Part shown: positions 21,805 to 33,526 of the stretch, piece after piece
Layout: every line of letters starts with the position of its first letter
Numbering within the stretch: the first letter of the stretch is position 1
Origin: Hofstenia miamia
Taxonomy: Eukaryota; Xenacoelomorpha; Acoela
Reading direction: 5' to 3'
Assembly: GCA_004352715.1 (NCBI GenBank)
Contig: SCFE01000036.1
Coordinates: 1,031,413-1,068,762 of the forward strand
DNA length: 37,350 bases
Position numbers and translations under genes: made by a program
Notes under the pieces: generated by a model
The model's input: only the letters and a program-made list of their open reading frames with translations
Databases searched by the model: none
What the model was told of the DNA's origin: nothing

Positions 21805-22880
21805 TATAAACTGACTTAAAAACACGACATTTACTGCAGTCACAGGATAAGAATCAGGAACATCTAAGTTAGACTTAACGTAATCAACCAAAAACTCATA
21901 TATTTCAAATTTGCAATATCTTGGTCTTGCAAATACATCGATGTTAGTATTGATTATGATGAAGTTTGCTAAATGAACCACTCTGTAAAAATAGTTTGAT
22001 AATGATATAGATTTAATTACTTTTCGAGATTGTAGTATTGATTTTCCTTACTTCTATAACCAGCATTCTTTGAAATAAGTATTATATAATCACATGGATC
22101 AATTGTGTATATATTATTTAGTAATTTATTTAAAAATTTTAGGTCCAATAGCTGAAATTCAATGGAAATCGCTTTAATTCATTATAGTCTACATTTTTCT
22201 TATTTAAAGCCTAGTGAATGCAACGTCTTTGACATTTTTCAAGCTTGATATATCCAGTTCTTGATGGATACCACATTTTGGAACCGTATAATAAATGTGA
22301 TAATATGTAACTTTGATATAAATATAATTGAATCTTTAAACTGTTGGGTGACAAAAATGGAACGCTTCTTTTTATAAATAGGAATAATTCGATACCTTTA
22401 GATATGATATATTCATAGTGATATTTCCATTTGAAGTTTTCACTAATTTGTATACCAAGATCTTTGATGACATTGGCTTTTGGTATTAAAATCAATATAA
22501 TAATAATCGGAAATGTTTTGTGCTTTTCTGAAGCAAATCATATTAGACTTTTTTGCATTAAATTTCATTTTATTTCTTTTACTCCCGTTATTTAGGCTAT
22601 CTATTTGACATTTGAATTTACTAGTCATTTTTTGCATATTTGTGAATATAATGGAATAGAGCTCATTGTTTCATCCAGAATCTCTCCTTGGTATATCAAA
22701 TTTAGATCTCTTATGCAATCCTAATTGACATAACTCAAATGAAAATTTTAATAATTTCTTCTTGATGAGACGATCGTCAATTGATAAATCATCTTTTATA
22801 TAATAATTAGTACCAGCAAGTTTGTATCTAATATCAATTTGTAAATTCAAATATGAAAGAGCGTGCTCTATTTTGATTAT
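21805..22880 (-). pseudogene. LINE relic: RT C-terminal half and possible ORF1 piece
   Basis: The frames 22637-22443 and 22495-22211 contain NKMKFNAKKSNMICFRKA, VIKDLGIQISENFKW, LLYGSKMWYPSRTG and LEKCQRRCIH, which is the region after the RT catalytic core in CR1/Jockey-like LINEs. The tail continues to about 21805 with NYFYRVVHLANF. Upstream, at about 22870-22680, a frame with KDDLSIDDRLIKKKLLKF resembles the LTxEER block of LINE ORF1 C-termini. If so, most of ORF2 has been deleted between them. It is inactive. Confidence 0.55.
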
Positions 22881-23619
22881 GGTTATATTTACCCTGGTGA
22901 TAAAGTATCATTTAAATGACAATTTTTATCTGTAATATCAGAAATACTTTAAATGCAGCATTAATGAGATTTATTCTCTTGTTCAGAAATCTAACACATA
23001 ACAAGAGTATTGCTTGATGTATTTGAAGAACGTCTTGAATTTATTGGCTGAGCATTTAACTTAACATTTTCATGTGATTATCAACTTTTGCTTCGATGTC
23101 AAAATTTTTTGAATTAATATTGTCCAGATTAACATTGCTGGATTTCATTGAAATTATAGTTTTCAAAGCAAACTGACACTCTCTATGCGCACTGTGCAAA
23201 GGTTCATAATTTGCGGTTCATTCAATAAAAATACATGTTCATTTGAATTTAAATGCATTCCTTCTGTTATAACCATTATATATATATAGCCCATTCCTCT
23301 CCGGGGTCTAGCTGAACCAGTGATGTCCATTTTATGCATTTGATGACTGCTAACTTGTATCACTTCAGCAGTAATTGCCATGTAAATTCTCATACTTCCA
23401 CAAATAGGCTGTTACATGCTGACAACGTTAGATGCTACATATTCTCCATCTTTAATAATTATTACATTGTTTTGCTGAAAATGCTAATACTGTTAACTCA
23501 CTATAACTACGCCCTAAAGTTTGCTGTATGCAATTTCTTTGCCTACTCAATAGTAGATAGTACGCCTTCAGAAAGCCATAACTTTATTGTTTATTCTATT
23601 TACTCTATGGTTATGCTAA
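22881..23619. other. No recognised gene
   Basis: AT-rich DNA with a short (TA)n at 23277-23288. Part of it could be the 5' LTR or leader of the Gypsy element that follows, but no LTR pair or primer-binding site was found. Confidence 0.35.
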
Positions 23620-26205
23620 CCCTGATTATGCTAGATGGTGAACCAAGACTGTCAAAAGAACCAACCCTTGAAACTGTTATTGAAACTCCTTTTGAAAACT
23701 TCGACACCTCTTCAAAATCATAAATTATTCATTAATTGCAAAGCCTCATCAAACCTATTACTTATTAAACTGGCATGCTCTAGCTCTCTGAGAAAACGTG
23801 TCTTGTGTGGTTTGACTCCAGTATTTTACTATGGATTTATTACTGCTACGTACCCCTCTCTTATCTATTATACTACTGAAGATACAATGATAAACTATAC
23901 TGCTACTAATCTAAAAACCCTAAATAAAGCTGAATTCATTGATCTCATTTTAAATAAAAGTGAACGCCTAAATGATATGGAATCGCATATCAAGCCAACC
24001 CCACGTTGATACCAACTATGTCTCACAAGAACAGTTCTCTATTTTCAAGTCTTCCATCAGAGACAACCTAAATGTATTTCAAAACAATATATTAGAAACT
24101 ATTACTAATCTTAACCAGAATCCACTGGCACCAGCCACAAATCATTACCAAGATACTCATCACGGGACAATTCCTTCTTCACTTCCACCAAGTCTGTCTG
24201 CATTCAGACCAATTACACCCCATGTCACATTGCCACTTGAGGTCAGCCCACATTCGATTTTTGATACAAAATCTAAAAAACGAATATATATGTTACCAGA
24301 TCAACTATTAAAAACGGATCGCAAACAAGCTAAAATGCTGCAATATTTCACTGGAAAATTCGACATTAAAGGCCAAATATTCTGAGAGTGGATGATTCTA
24401 TTCAAAATCTATCTACTTCAACAACATGGTACAGAACAAAACAGCAACATGCAGCTGCCTCTATTTCTCAAAGATTGAGCTCTCCAAGTTTACCTCAATC
24501 TCGATGCAACAGTAAAAACTGATTATGACAAACTAGTGACCACTATGAATGAAACATTTGACAACAAATGTAAGACCAAACAATACTGAATGCAACTTTA
24601 TGGATGCAAACTCGAAAGAGATGAAAACATATTTAACTACATATACAAAGTTGACTAACTTCTGTGTCAATCACAAGAAGAAGAGCATTACTATGCACAG
24701 GATCTCTACTCTTACATACACACTGGTCTGCCAAATTCCATGAAAACCAAATTCAAAAACAAGTGTGACATCAATGACATCAACACACTAATAAGAAAAG
24801 CTGTCAACATCCAACTAACAATAGAAAGTAATGAATGAATATACAAACAAAGAGGCACACCGCAAGGAGTGCTTCAACAACATTGTACCTTCCAGAAAAA
24901 AGAAGCCCTACAAAAAGCAATTGAGGAGAAACCCAAGGATTTCGCATTGTTAGATGCCGCCAATGTGGTGAATAAGGGCACCTCAAGAAAGACTGCAAAA
25001 CAATAGTCTATATGATTAACAACAAAGGCTTCTATATATCAGAAGATCTAGATTGCCTTGAAAACAATGAGAACTAAGACAATAACTTAAACAAATAAGG
25101 GTGCTGGCCCCAGATTGTGCCAAAGAGCTGTTGATTGTAACAGATTTGCTGGAAAGAAATTTAATCCCCATCACCATCAATAACTTCAAAGCCACAGTTG
25201 ACATGGGCACTTCAATCTTGATTGACTGATACATGTGTGCAAAAACTAGGTTGGACATGGGAAGACATAACCTCAAATGAATCTCGACTAATAAGTGCCT
25301 CAGGCAACTATGTTAATGTTAAAGATATCATAAAAGACCCACTACTGACAATCCAAAATGTCAAATTCCACCAAGACATTCACATAATAGACACAAGGAA
25401 TCAACCACTGCCATATGAAATAATACTAGGAAGAAACTTCCTAATGGATAACAATTGCCTCATCAATTACTCAAATTGCACATTAATGATTAGGGAAGAC
25501 AAGGGCACCAACACTTTGGAATTCTATCTAGCCAACAATTTTAGACCCGAGCCCTTTCACTGGAGACTCATAAAAATAAAGGCGAAAAACTCATTACAAG
25601 GGAAGTTGTCATTACCAATGCACATGGGATAAGATCCTCTCAAATCACTGGTTTAAACAACTTCACCACAATACATGATAACTACGGATTCACTTAACAA
25701 CTTGAGCAAACACGTCTTACTATGATCTAAGGACATCACAATCACAGGAATTCCACTTAAAAAATATGTAACCAAGAATAAACCTATTCTCATCACTGAG
25801 AAAGAAGGCAGTGCCAAATATTAATTGATCACTCCATTTCTAACTAGAGAATCACACCCTCACCTTACAGCAGTGGAAAGAGATACTATCAATGAAATAC
25901 TTACTAAGAAAGCAGCCATCTTTAACAATGATGAAATAAGCATTGGCAAAGCCATTGGTGTTGAACACTGCATAGAAACTACCTCCAACAAACCTATATG
26001 ATAATCATGCAGACAAGTACCAATTCAAATGCAAGACCAGTATCAAAAACAATATCAGATCTCCTCAACAATGGAATCATTAGAAGAAGTCAAAGTCCAT
26101 ATACATCCCCAACAGTCTTCATCAAACAGGGCAACAAACATCACTTGTGCATAGACTTCCACCAACTGAATGCAGTCACCAAAAAGGATGCCTATCCTTT
26201 AACAC
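23620..26205 (+). pseudogene. Gypsy LTR retrotransposon relic: gag, protease, start of RT
   Basis: In order: a gag-like region (frames 23635-24009 and 23972-24385); a CCHC zinc knuckle at about 24953 reading CRQCGE, a stop, then GHLKKDC; a retropepsin region with VDMGTS at about 25195, where the catalytic motif is normally D-T/S-G, and EIILGRNFLMDN at about 25420; and the RT N-terminus with NNGIIRRSQSPYTSPTVFIK and LNAVTKKDAYPLTHV. The LN-T-D-YPL pattern is Gypsy-like. Stops and frame changes are frequent. The RT is cut off at about 26205 where the inverted-arm element begins. The RT core, integrase and 3' LTR are absent. Confidence 0.7.
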
Positions 26206-26332
26206 ATGTTAGTAGTAAGGTAACGGGGAGAGGAGGCCCCATTGGGACACCCTGAGTTCACGTAACACCCCATGACTATTTGCTATGTGATAATGACGTG
26301 ATTACATTGGACACCATCAAGCGACAAAATAT

Positions 26333-26584
26333 TTTTGACAAAACTAAATTGATCATAATAATTTTTTGACGAAAATTTTATTTTTGATTTCTAGAATTTG
26401 GCAAAGAGATATAATTGATGACAAGAAACGTTTTGACAAAACTAAGTTGAACAAATTGATTTTTTGACGCAGTTTTTATTTTTTGATTTCTAGATCTTGG
26501 TAAAGTGATATAATTGATGATAAGAAACGTTTTGACAAAACTAAATTGAGCAAATTAATTTTTTGACGAGGTTTTTATTTTTTA
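26333..26584. repeat. 98-99-bp subterminal tandem repeats
   Basis: Units start at TTTTGACAAAACTA at 26333, 26431 and 26530; the third is partial. They share TTTTTTGACG and GATATAATTGATGA. The right arm (31570-31735) shows about one unit fewer. Confidence 0.8.
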
Positions 26585-26932
26585 GGTACACTGACATATT
26601 TGCTTCTGTTAATATAGTTATGACATGTTCATTGTAACAATGTTTTTAATTATGCAACACTCTGTATTAAGGAAAATAATTCATAGATATAAAACCCAAC
26701 ACTTGGGTATAACATTTTATATTTTGTATAGACATATATTTCAACATACATTATTTATCAAAGATATAGTATGCAAAGGACGGAATATAGATAATATTCA
26801 TCAATTGTGTATAATTTGTGCTAAATGTAAAAGCATGCATTACACAATGGCTCTGAGTGATGAAGTTTAGCATTGTGCAATATTCAACCTGTAAAATAAC
26901 AAATGTTTGAATCAGAGAGGTAATAATACTCG

Positions 26933-27440
26933 TTAAAATCATAATGTCTTATTTCTGTAATAATGCAAAATAATTTTTCGGAAAAAATCAAAAACTACTT
27001 TATGCAAAAAACTCTAATATTTAATAAACGTACGTGGTAACACCCACATACGTGTTTAAGACAAGACAAAAATGTAATTTATTCTATACTTTACTTATAA
27101 TGACCATATATTTCATACTTTTAAATTTGTCTATTGTGTCAGTTTATCATCATTGTTGAGATGGCAATGCTTTAAGAAACAANTTAAAATCATAATGTCT
27201 TATTTCAGTAATAATGCAAAATAATTTTTTGGAAAAAATCAAAAACTACTTTATGCAAAAAACTCGCAATTTCTAATATTTAATAAACGTACGTGGTAAA
27301 ACCCACATACGTGTTTAAGACAAGACAAAAATGTAATTTATTCTACACTTTGCTTATAATGATCATACATATCATACTATTAAATTTGTCTATCAGGCTA
27401 GTTTATCATCATTGTTGTTGGGGGAATTCTGTAGGAAACA
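26933..27440. repeat. About 250-bp direct duplication joined at a single n
   Basis: Copies at 26933-27182 and 27184-27440 differ by several substitutions and an 8-bp insertion in the second. Both contain ACGTACGTGGTAA and the mirror CATACGTGT. They abut at the n at 27183. Confidence 0.85.
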
Positions 27441-28050
27441 AATGCAATGTGTATTTACACATTATGAATTTCAAACAGTAGCATCTAAATTAATGGTTAA
27501 TATACAAGTCAAACGAGATGACATTCACAATATAAAACACATGACAATTAAATGTTTAAACAAATTCAATTAAAAATTAACAAACAAACGACGTTTTCTA
27601 TAAAGTCTATAATAAATTTAACATTGAACAGTAAATTCGCAGCAATTTATTAAAATAAAATTATGTTTTTAAAAGAAATATCTGTAAAGCTAACTAGAGA
27701 TAATATTGCACAAAAGTGTTAAGAATCAAAAACAATATCTGAGGTTTAATTATAAAAATAGCTTACCAAAAAGTTTGAAATCTTTCAGAGTAGTTGTCTT
27801 TGTTTCATAAATGTGAAATTCCATTATGCTGGTTGTGTATATTCATACGTGTAGAAAGTTACATGCTTCATAGACAATGTCAACATAAATTTTATCTCCG
27901 CTCTATGTATAAAATTGCATGCTTTCATAGACATTGTCATTATTACGTGTTTTATCTATTGCCAGAATCCAATCGTAAAGACTTTGTCTCATGTAATTAC
28001 AAAATAATATAAAAATTTCGTAATGTTTGTACACGTTTAATATCCTTGCT

Positions 28051-28275
28051 CAAAAGGACAAAAAAATCACCAAAAGGAAAATTAAATATTCCCAAAGGCA
28101 AGTAATTTTGTTCAAAAGGACAAAAAAATCACCAAAAGGAAAATTAAATATTCCCAAAGGCAAGTAATTTTGTTTAAAAGGACAAAAAAATCCCCAAAAG
28201 GAAAATTAAATATTCCCAAAGGCAAGTAATTTTGTTCAAAAGGACAAAAAAAACACCAAAAGGAAAATGAAAATT
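28051..28275. repeat. 62-bp minisatellite, about 3.6 units
   Basis: Units start at CAAAAGGACAAAAAAATCAC at 28051, 28113, 28175 (first base T) and 28237, and are almost identical. It lies just inside the left arm. The minus-strand open frame over it comes from the repeat. Confidence 0.9.
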
Positions 28276-30168
28276 TTAGACTCTCAAATAGTAGAAAAAT
28301 ACTTGGAAATCCATTATATATTGGCATTCTCTTTAATGCTATGCCTTTGAAACTCTAACAAAATCGGATTTATTATCAAAAATTCTCAATCTCTATATGA
28401 TTTTAAAACGTTTAATGGGAAAATGGAGTTAAAATCTGGTTTTCCTAATTGCATATTGTGAGATATATATTTAATATTTGAATACAATGAGTAAGCCGTC
28501 TTGAAGAAGTATTTATTTCATTTTATCAGTTTCTGATAATTGTAATTTACGCTATTTATTTCTATATTTAGAAAATGTTCCAAAGTTGTTTTAATACCTA
28601 ATGTACAAAATGTAGTTTAAATCATTTAATGATTGTTGTTGTGTTTTTATAATCTCATACACAATTACAAGCATATTTTAAGTACTATACGTATACTTAA
28701 ATTTATTTTATATAGCTTTGATATTCATTTTCAAATTAAAAATTTACTTCTTTTCATGCAAACTGTGTACGACTATGTGTTTTGTAAAATCAATCAATTT
28801 AATCATTTTGCGTAAATGTATTTTTTATGAAAAAGTGTTAGTCTTTTTGTAATTAAAAATGTTTTGCGAGTTTCATGACATCTAATTGATTTGGTTTTGA
28901 AATGGCGCTATGTATTCATTTGCGATTATCAAAATTTACTCGTTGACTGAAACAATGCGAATGTTAACGTTTTTAACATTGTAAAGCTGTGTATAGCATT
29001 GAAAGCGTTTTGTTTTTAGTTTAGAAATTTTTGAGATTCATTTTCCACTTTGTAGATCAATACATAAATGCACATGTTAGGAATAATATTATCAACGATT
29101 TTTATATTCTTTTTTAAGGTTTATACAATACGTGTGTTATTATCTAATTTTCTCAGAATTCTGCATCTCACGAGATTTGAAAATTCATACAATTTATTAT
29201 TTTGGAAAAGCAAGAAAAATGATAATTTTTTACTTAATTCACTTTGTGTCAAGCAGAGGTATTTATTTGTTGTGAGATTTTGTTCTTTTAGTTGCCATCT
29301 AATAAATGTTTAATACTATTTGGGAAAGCAAACAAATTTTTATTATGTAAAGACTAATAAATATATCATTTTTTAACCACATGCACTTTCTGTGAAACAA
29401 TTCAAACCTTTGTTAAACATTGATTGTATTCAACATTTTAAAATATTTATTTTTATAAATATAATCTGTATAAAATAAAATCTGAATTTACAATAAAGAT
29501 TACTCGTATTTTTGTGCATTAATGTTTTTCTTACTCATTCTTGAAAGTTTATACTAACAACCTCATCAAATTTTCATTTTGTTCAATGATGAAAAGATAT
29601 CTTAATTTTACCATTATATTCAGTTTTAACAATGATTTTTGACTAATTTGATCAGTTGAATTCATGTATACAAATGGAAAAAATTCAATGTACGGAAAAT
29701 TCATATACTGGTTATTTATTTACTTCTTAACATAAAAGACACCAATAAAATTTTAAAATGTAAGCAATTTCTTATAATATAAAATTTATATTTTTAAACA
29801 TTTTGTATATATGTGTATCAATAAATGCTAACAACCAATTTACAACACTAATAACAAAACATGTTATCAACAATCTTGAAACGTTTCATATAAAAATTCC
29901 TACTTGTAAATATTTTATTCTTGAATTCAGCAAGAAATACGTATTGAAAAAAAATTTATTTCATTTGTACCAGAGATGGTGATTGATAAATATTTTTACA
30001 TTATTAACATTTTAGTTTTGTAGCATCTTGCGTTTACATAATTGTATAAAAACATGTAATAATTGAGATTGTTTTCCAAATTGTGAAAAATTCTAGTTTT
30101 ATGTGATTTGAAAGTGTTTTATTTAATCGTGATAATTGTAAAGGGATTTCATGTTTCGGAGATATAAA
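28276..30168. other. Spacer of the palindromic element, no gene recognised
   Basis: Very AT-rich. The frames at 28633-28815 and 29068-29313 have low-complexity hydrophobic products without known motifs. No transposase DDE pattern was seen. Confidence 0.5.
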
Positions 30169-31845
30169 TCTTTACGATTGGATTCTGGCAGTTGAACAAT
30201 AGATAAAACACGTAATATTGACAATGTCTATGAAAGCATGCAATTTTATACATAGAGTGGAGATAAAATTTATGTTGACATTGTCTATGAAGCATGTAAC
30301 TTTCTACACGTATGAATATACACAACCGGCATAATGGAATTTCACATTTATGAAACAAAGCCAACTACTCTGAAAGATTTCAAACTTTTTGGTAAGCTAT
30401 TTTTATAATTAAACCTCAGATATTGTTTTTGATTCTTAACACTTTTGTGCAATATTATCTCTAGTTAGTTTTACAGATATTTCTTTTAAAAACATAATTT
30501 TATTTTAATAAATTGCTGTGAATTTACTGTTCAATGTTAAATTTATTATAGACTTTATAGAAAACGTCGTTTGTTTGTTANNNNNNNNNNNNNNNNNNNN
30601 NNNNNNNNNNNNNNNNNNNNNNNNNNNNNNNNNNNNNNNNNNNNNNNNNNNNNNNNNNNNNNNNNNNNNNNNNNNNNNNNNNNNNNNNNNNNNNNNNNNN
30701 NNNNNNNNNNNNNNNNNNNNNNNNNNNNNNNNNNNNNNNNNNNNNNNNNNNNNNNNNNNNNNNNNNNNNNNNNNNNNNNNNNNNNNNNNNNNNNNNNNNN
30801 NNNNNNNNNNNNNNNNNNNNNNNNNNNNNNNNNNNNNNNNNNNNNNNNNNNNNNNNNNNNNNNNNNNNNNNNNNNNNNNNNNNNNNNNNNNNNNNNNNNN
30901 NNNNNNNNNNNNNNNNNNNNNNNNNNNNNNNNNNNNNNNNNNNNNNNNNNNNNNNNNNNNNNNNNNNNNNNNNNNNNNNNNNNNNNNNNNNNNNNNNNNN
31001 NNNNNNNNNNNNNNNNNNNNNNNNNNNNNNNNNNNNNNNNNNNNNNNNNNNNNNNNNNNNNNNNNNNNNNNNNNNNNNNNNNNNNNNNNNNNNNNNNNNN
31101 NNNNNNNNNNNNNNNNNNNNNNNNNNNNNNNNNNNNNNNNNNNNNNNNNNNNNNNNNNNNNNNNNNNNNNNNNNNNNNNNNNNNNNNNNNNNNNNNNNNN
31201 NNNNNNNNNNNNNNNNNNNNNNNNNNNNNNNNNNNNNNNNNNNNNNNNNNNNNNNNNNNNNNNNNNNNNNNNNNNNNNNNNNNNNNNNNNNNNNNNNNNN
31301 NNNNNNNNNNNNNNNNNNNNNNNNNNNNNNNNNNNNNNNNNNNNNNNNNNNNNNNNNNNNNNNNNNNNNNNNNNNNNNNNNNNNNNNNNNNNNNNNNNNN
31401 NNNNNNNNNNNNNNNNNNNNNNNNNNNNNNNNNNNNNNNNNNNNNNNNNNNNNNNNNNNNNNNNNNNNNNNNNNNNNNNNNNNNNNNNNNNNNNNNNNNN
31501 NNNNNNNNNNNNNNNNNNNNNNNNNNNNNNNNNNNNNNNNNNNNNNNNNNNNNNNNNNNNNNNNNNNNNGTGTACCTAAAAAATTAAAACTTTGTCAAAG
31601 AATTAATTTGTTCAATTAAGTTTTGTCAAAATGTTTCTTGTCATCAATTATATCACTTTGCCCCAATCCTAGAAAATAAAAATAAAACTTTGTCAAAAAT
31701 TAATTTGTTCAATTAAGTTTTGTCAAAAATATTTTCTCACTAGATGGCGTCCAATAGAATCGCTTCATTTCCACATGGCAAATAGTCATGGGTGTCTCAA
31801 TGAGACGTCCTCTGTCCATTACCTTACTACTAACAGTGTTCCTTC
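30169..31845 (-). repeat. Right arm of the long inverted repeat, interrupted by a gap
   Basis: The reverse complement of the left arm. 30169-30580 matches 27981-27578, and 31570-31845 matches the outer end. The part between is n's at 30581-31569. Confidence 0.85.
30581..31569. other. Assembly gap
   Basis: 989 n's. The matching stretch of the left arm, 26592-27577, is 986 bp long. Confidence 1.
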
Positions 31846-32367
31846 TTTAACTTTTTAAGTAAATTTCCTACAAATTTATTGCAAATATTGGAGAAAAATT
31901 TACAACATCAAATCAAATTCAAAGTTTTAGGTCTGGTCAGGTTTAGGTACAGATCTCAATAAAAATATCAAGTATGAATAAAGTTAATCACAATTTAGTT
32001 AAAGAGAGATTCAAAACTTTAAATATTGTGAATCAATGTTTGTTTCATGTCAGGTCAACAGGTACAGATCTCATTAAAATTTCAGTATTGTAACTGAATG
32101 AAAATCAACCTTCAAATTCTATTTTTTAAGCAAAATATAAACCCAGAAATATGTCATAATAAGGGAATTTTTTTGAAAATTCCAAGAATTTTTATTAGCA
32201 TGGTAATGCAATTACATTAAAGAAAAAAGAAAGTATTTTTCCAAAATTATTTTTCATTAAAATGTTAAAGTAGTTTGATTTGATGTTGTATTCCCAAATA
32301 TGTCTTGTTCATACATAATCAATGCATAGAATTTAAATGGATCTGCATGAGCCCCTTGTAAAGTATA
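31846..32367. other. Non-coding stretch next to the capsid gene
   Basis: No gene is visible. Two similar segments contain GGTCAGG or GGTCAAC followed by AGGTACAGATCTCA (31935-31975 and 32053-32088). They may be a local repeat of the Polinton flank. Confidence 0.4.
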
Positions 32368-33463
32368 TCAAAATCTAATTTCATTGATAGCATTTTGAGA
32401 TGTATCTTTTTGTTTAGATAAATCAAATACAATTATTCCATTTTTTTCCTTAAAATCAGAAGGCTTAATAAATGTACCTGTTGAAAAGTCATTGACACCG
32501 TCATTATATCTAACAAATTCTGTATAAAGTCTTGGAAACTCACTAGTTGGATGAATCTCTACCTGAGGATAAAAATTATCGTTTCCTAATTCTAACTGAC
32601 ATGAAGAAATGTCAGTAGAATTAAAGGTATAAAAGTCAAGTTCATTCTTACTTTGATAATTAATTTTATCTTCAGTGATGGTATAGATGAAAACATATCT
32701 AGGTTTTTGTATTGAATTACTTGTTCTACATATGCCTGATTGTTGATTTATAGGATTAGATTCCTCTAATGTGTTTCTTTTATACACCCATTTATTATTT
32801 ATAAACTATTCAAATACATCTTCCATCCACTAGGGTTGAATGCTAATTGTGGTACAAAGAGACATAATTGAGTGACAACTAGTTTGCCATTTCCAGCTGG
32901 ATTAAATATTACATTATCCTTTTTTGCTAATTCAAGATTTATTTGAAAATTTCCTGCAGGTAAGATACTATGTTTTAGACCTCTTAAAAAATCAACTTTA
33001 CTGTGATAAAAAATTGTATTAATTTCATTTCCATCTTTTAGAAGTTCTATGTTATCATTAATGTCCTTGTAGAAGAATTCATTTTCAGCAGTGTTCAAAT
33101 GGGATTCTAAATACTCAAGAATGTTGTTTAAATGTGCGACTTTTGAAAAATTTGTAAGATTTGTAGTAGAAGTATTATTGTATTCCACAAGTACTCTGAT
33201 AAAAAATGAGTAGACATCACCACTAATGGTAAATTATCTGCTGCAACAAATCCTGTGTTATCAAGTTTAACTATTTTAAATTTTACATCTATATAAGCAT
33301 TAAACCAATCATAAGGTATTATATCTGTAGAATTATCAACTGTAAACTTATAATTGTTTTATTTTTGAATATTACCTGCTGCAGGAATTAGAATTGGAGT
33401 CTGGAGATCAAATCTAATGTATTCATTTCTTTCTAGAATTGTTGTATTTCTGAAGTCAGTCAT
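32368..33463 (-). pseudogene. Polinton major capsid protein, broken
   Basis: The start is the ATG at 33463-33461, shortly after a TTATATA box. Reading is interrupted by an in-frame stop at about 33359, a frame change near 33190, and a break at 32787-32799. The open parts are 33188-32799 and 32787-32368. Motifs seen include IQKPRYVFIYTI, RLYTEFVRYNDG and IIVFDLSKQ, which match the second half of the double jelly-roll capsid proteins of Polintons. The product would form the icosahedral shell. The assignment rests on these patterns and on the gene order. The lesions make it non-functional as written. Confidence 0.7.
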
Positions 33464-33469
33464 TTCTAC

Positions 33470-33476
33470 TATATAA
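33470..33476 (-). promoter_or_regulatory. TTATATA box 6 nt before the capsid start codon
   Basis: On the minus strand the context is CCTTATATAGTAGAA followed by ATG. It is one of four such boxes close to start codons in this element. Confidence 0.45.
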
Positions 33477-33526
33477 GGAAAAAGAAAATTTGTCCCAGGA
33501 AATTAATTTTGCAATAGTTTTAAAAA

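Larger units (their letters stand above)
26206..27981 (+). repeat. Left arm of the long inverted repeat
   Basis: It pairs with 30169-31845. From outside in it carries three 98-99-bp subrepeats, a block ending in AGGTACAC at 26584-26591, a 250-bp direct duplication around the n at 27183, and a segment (27794-27981) whose frame is nearly identical to the one at 30364-30169 on the other strand. The inner end is at AATCGTAAAGA. Confidence 0.85.
26206..31845. mobile_element. Palindromic element with very long terminal inverted repeats
   Basis: The sequence GTTAGTAGTAAGGTAA at about 26209 is mirrored by its reverse complement ending at about 31837. Similarity continues inward on both sides to 27981 and 30169. 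Arms of about 1.7 kb enclose a spacer of about 2.2 kb with no recognisable transposase. The right arm contains a 989-n gap. No convincing target-site duplication was found. It is most simply a non-autonomous DNA transposon or foldback-type element. Confidence 0.75.

Noticed and set aside
23163-23393. Minus-strand frame as an upstream exon of the NAAA/ASAH1-like gene
   Set aside because: It has none of the N-terminal family landmarks and no matching splice phase that I could see.
25016-25276. Minus-strand frames at 25016-25276 and 24804-24998
   Set aside because: They are antisense to the Gypsy gag-protease region.
27794-28012. Near-identical Cys/His-rich frames at 27794-28012 (+) and 30149-30364 (-)
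   Set aside because: The similarity comes from the inverted arms of the palindromic element. The outer frame context and product match no known family, so I do not call it a gene.
28051-28275. CRISPR-like array
   Set aside because: The repeats are contiguous with no unique spacers, and the context is eukaryotic.
28112-28327. Minus-strand frame with repeating FFVLLNKIT-like units
   Set aside because: It is the translation of the 62-bp minisatellite; a 62-bp unit shifts frame each time and no conserved domain exists.
30518-31587. Long open frames across n's (also at 14285-14968, 17624-18272 and 19215-19696)
   Set aside because: They exist only because undetermined bases contain no stops; the flanking codons are intron, repeat or (TA)n. 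Only the part of the 19215-19919 frame upstream of 19591 is real exon.
26206-31845. The long inverted arms as the terminal repeats of the Polinton
   Set aside because: Both arms lie on the same side of the Polinton genes and enclose no Polinton gene, and no 6-bp target duplication was found.
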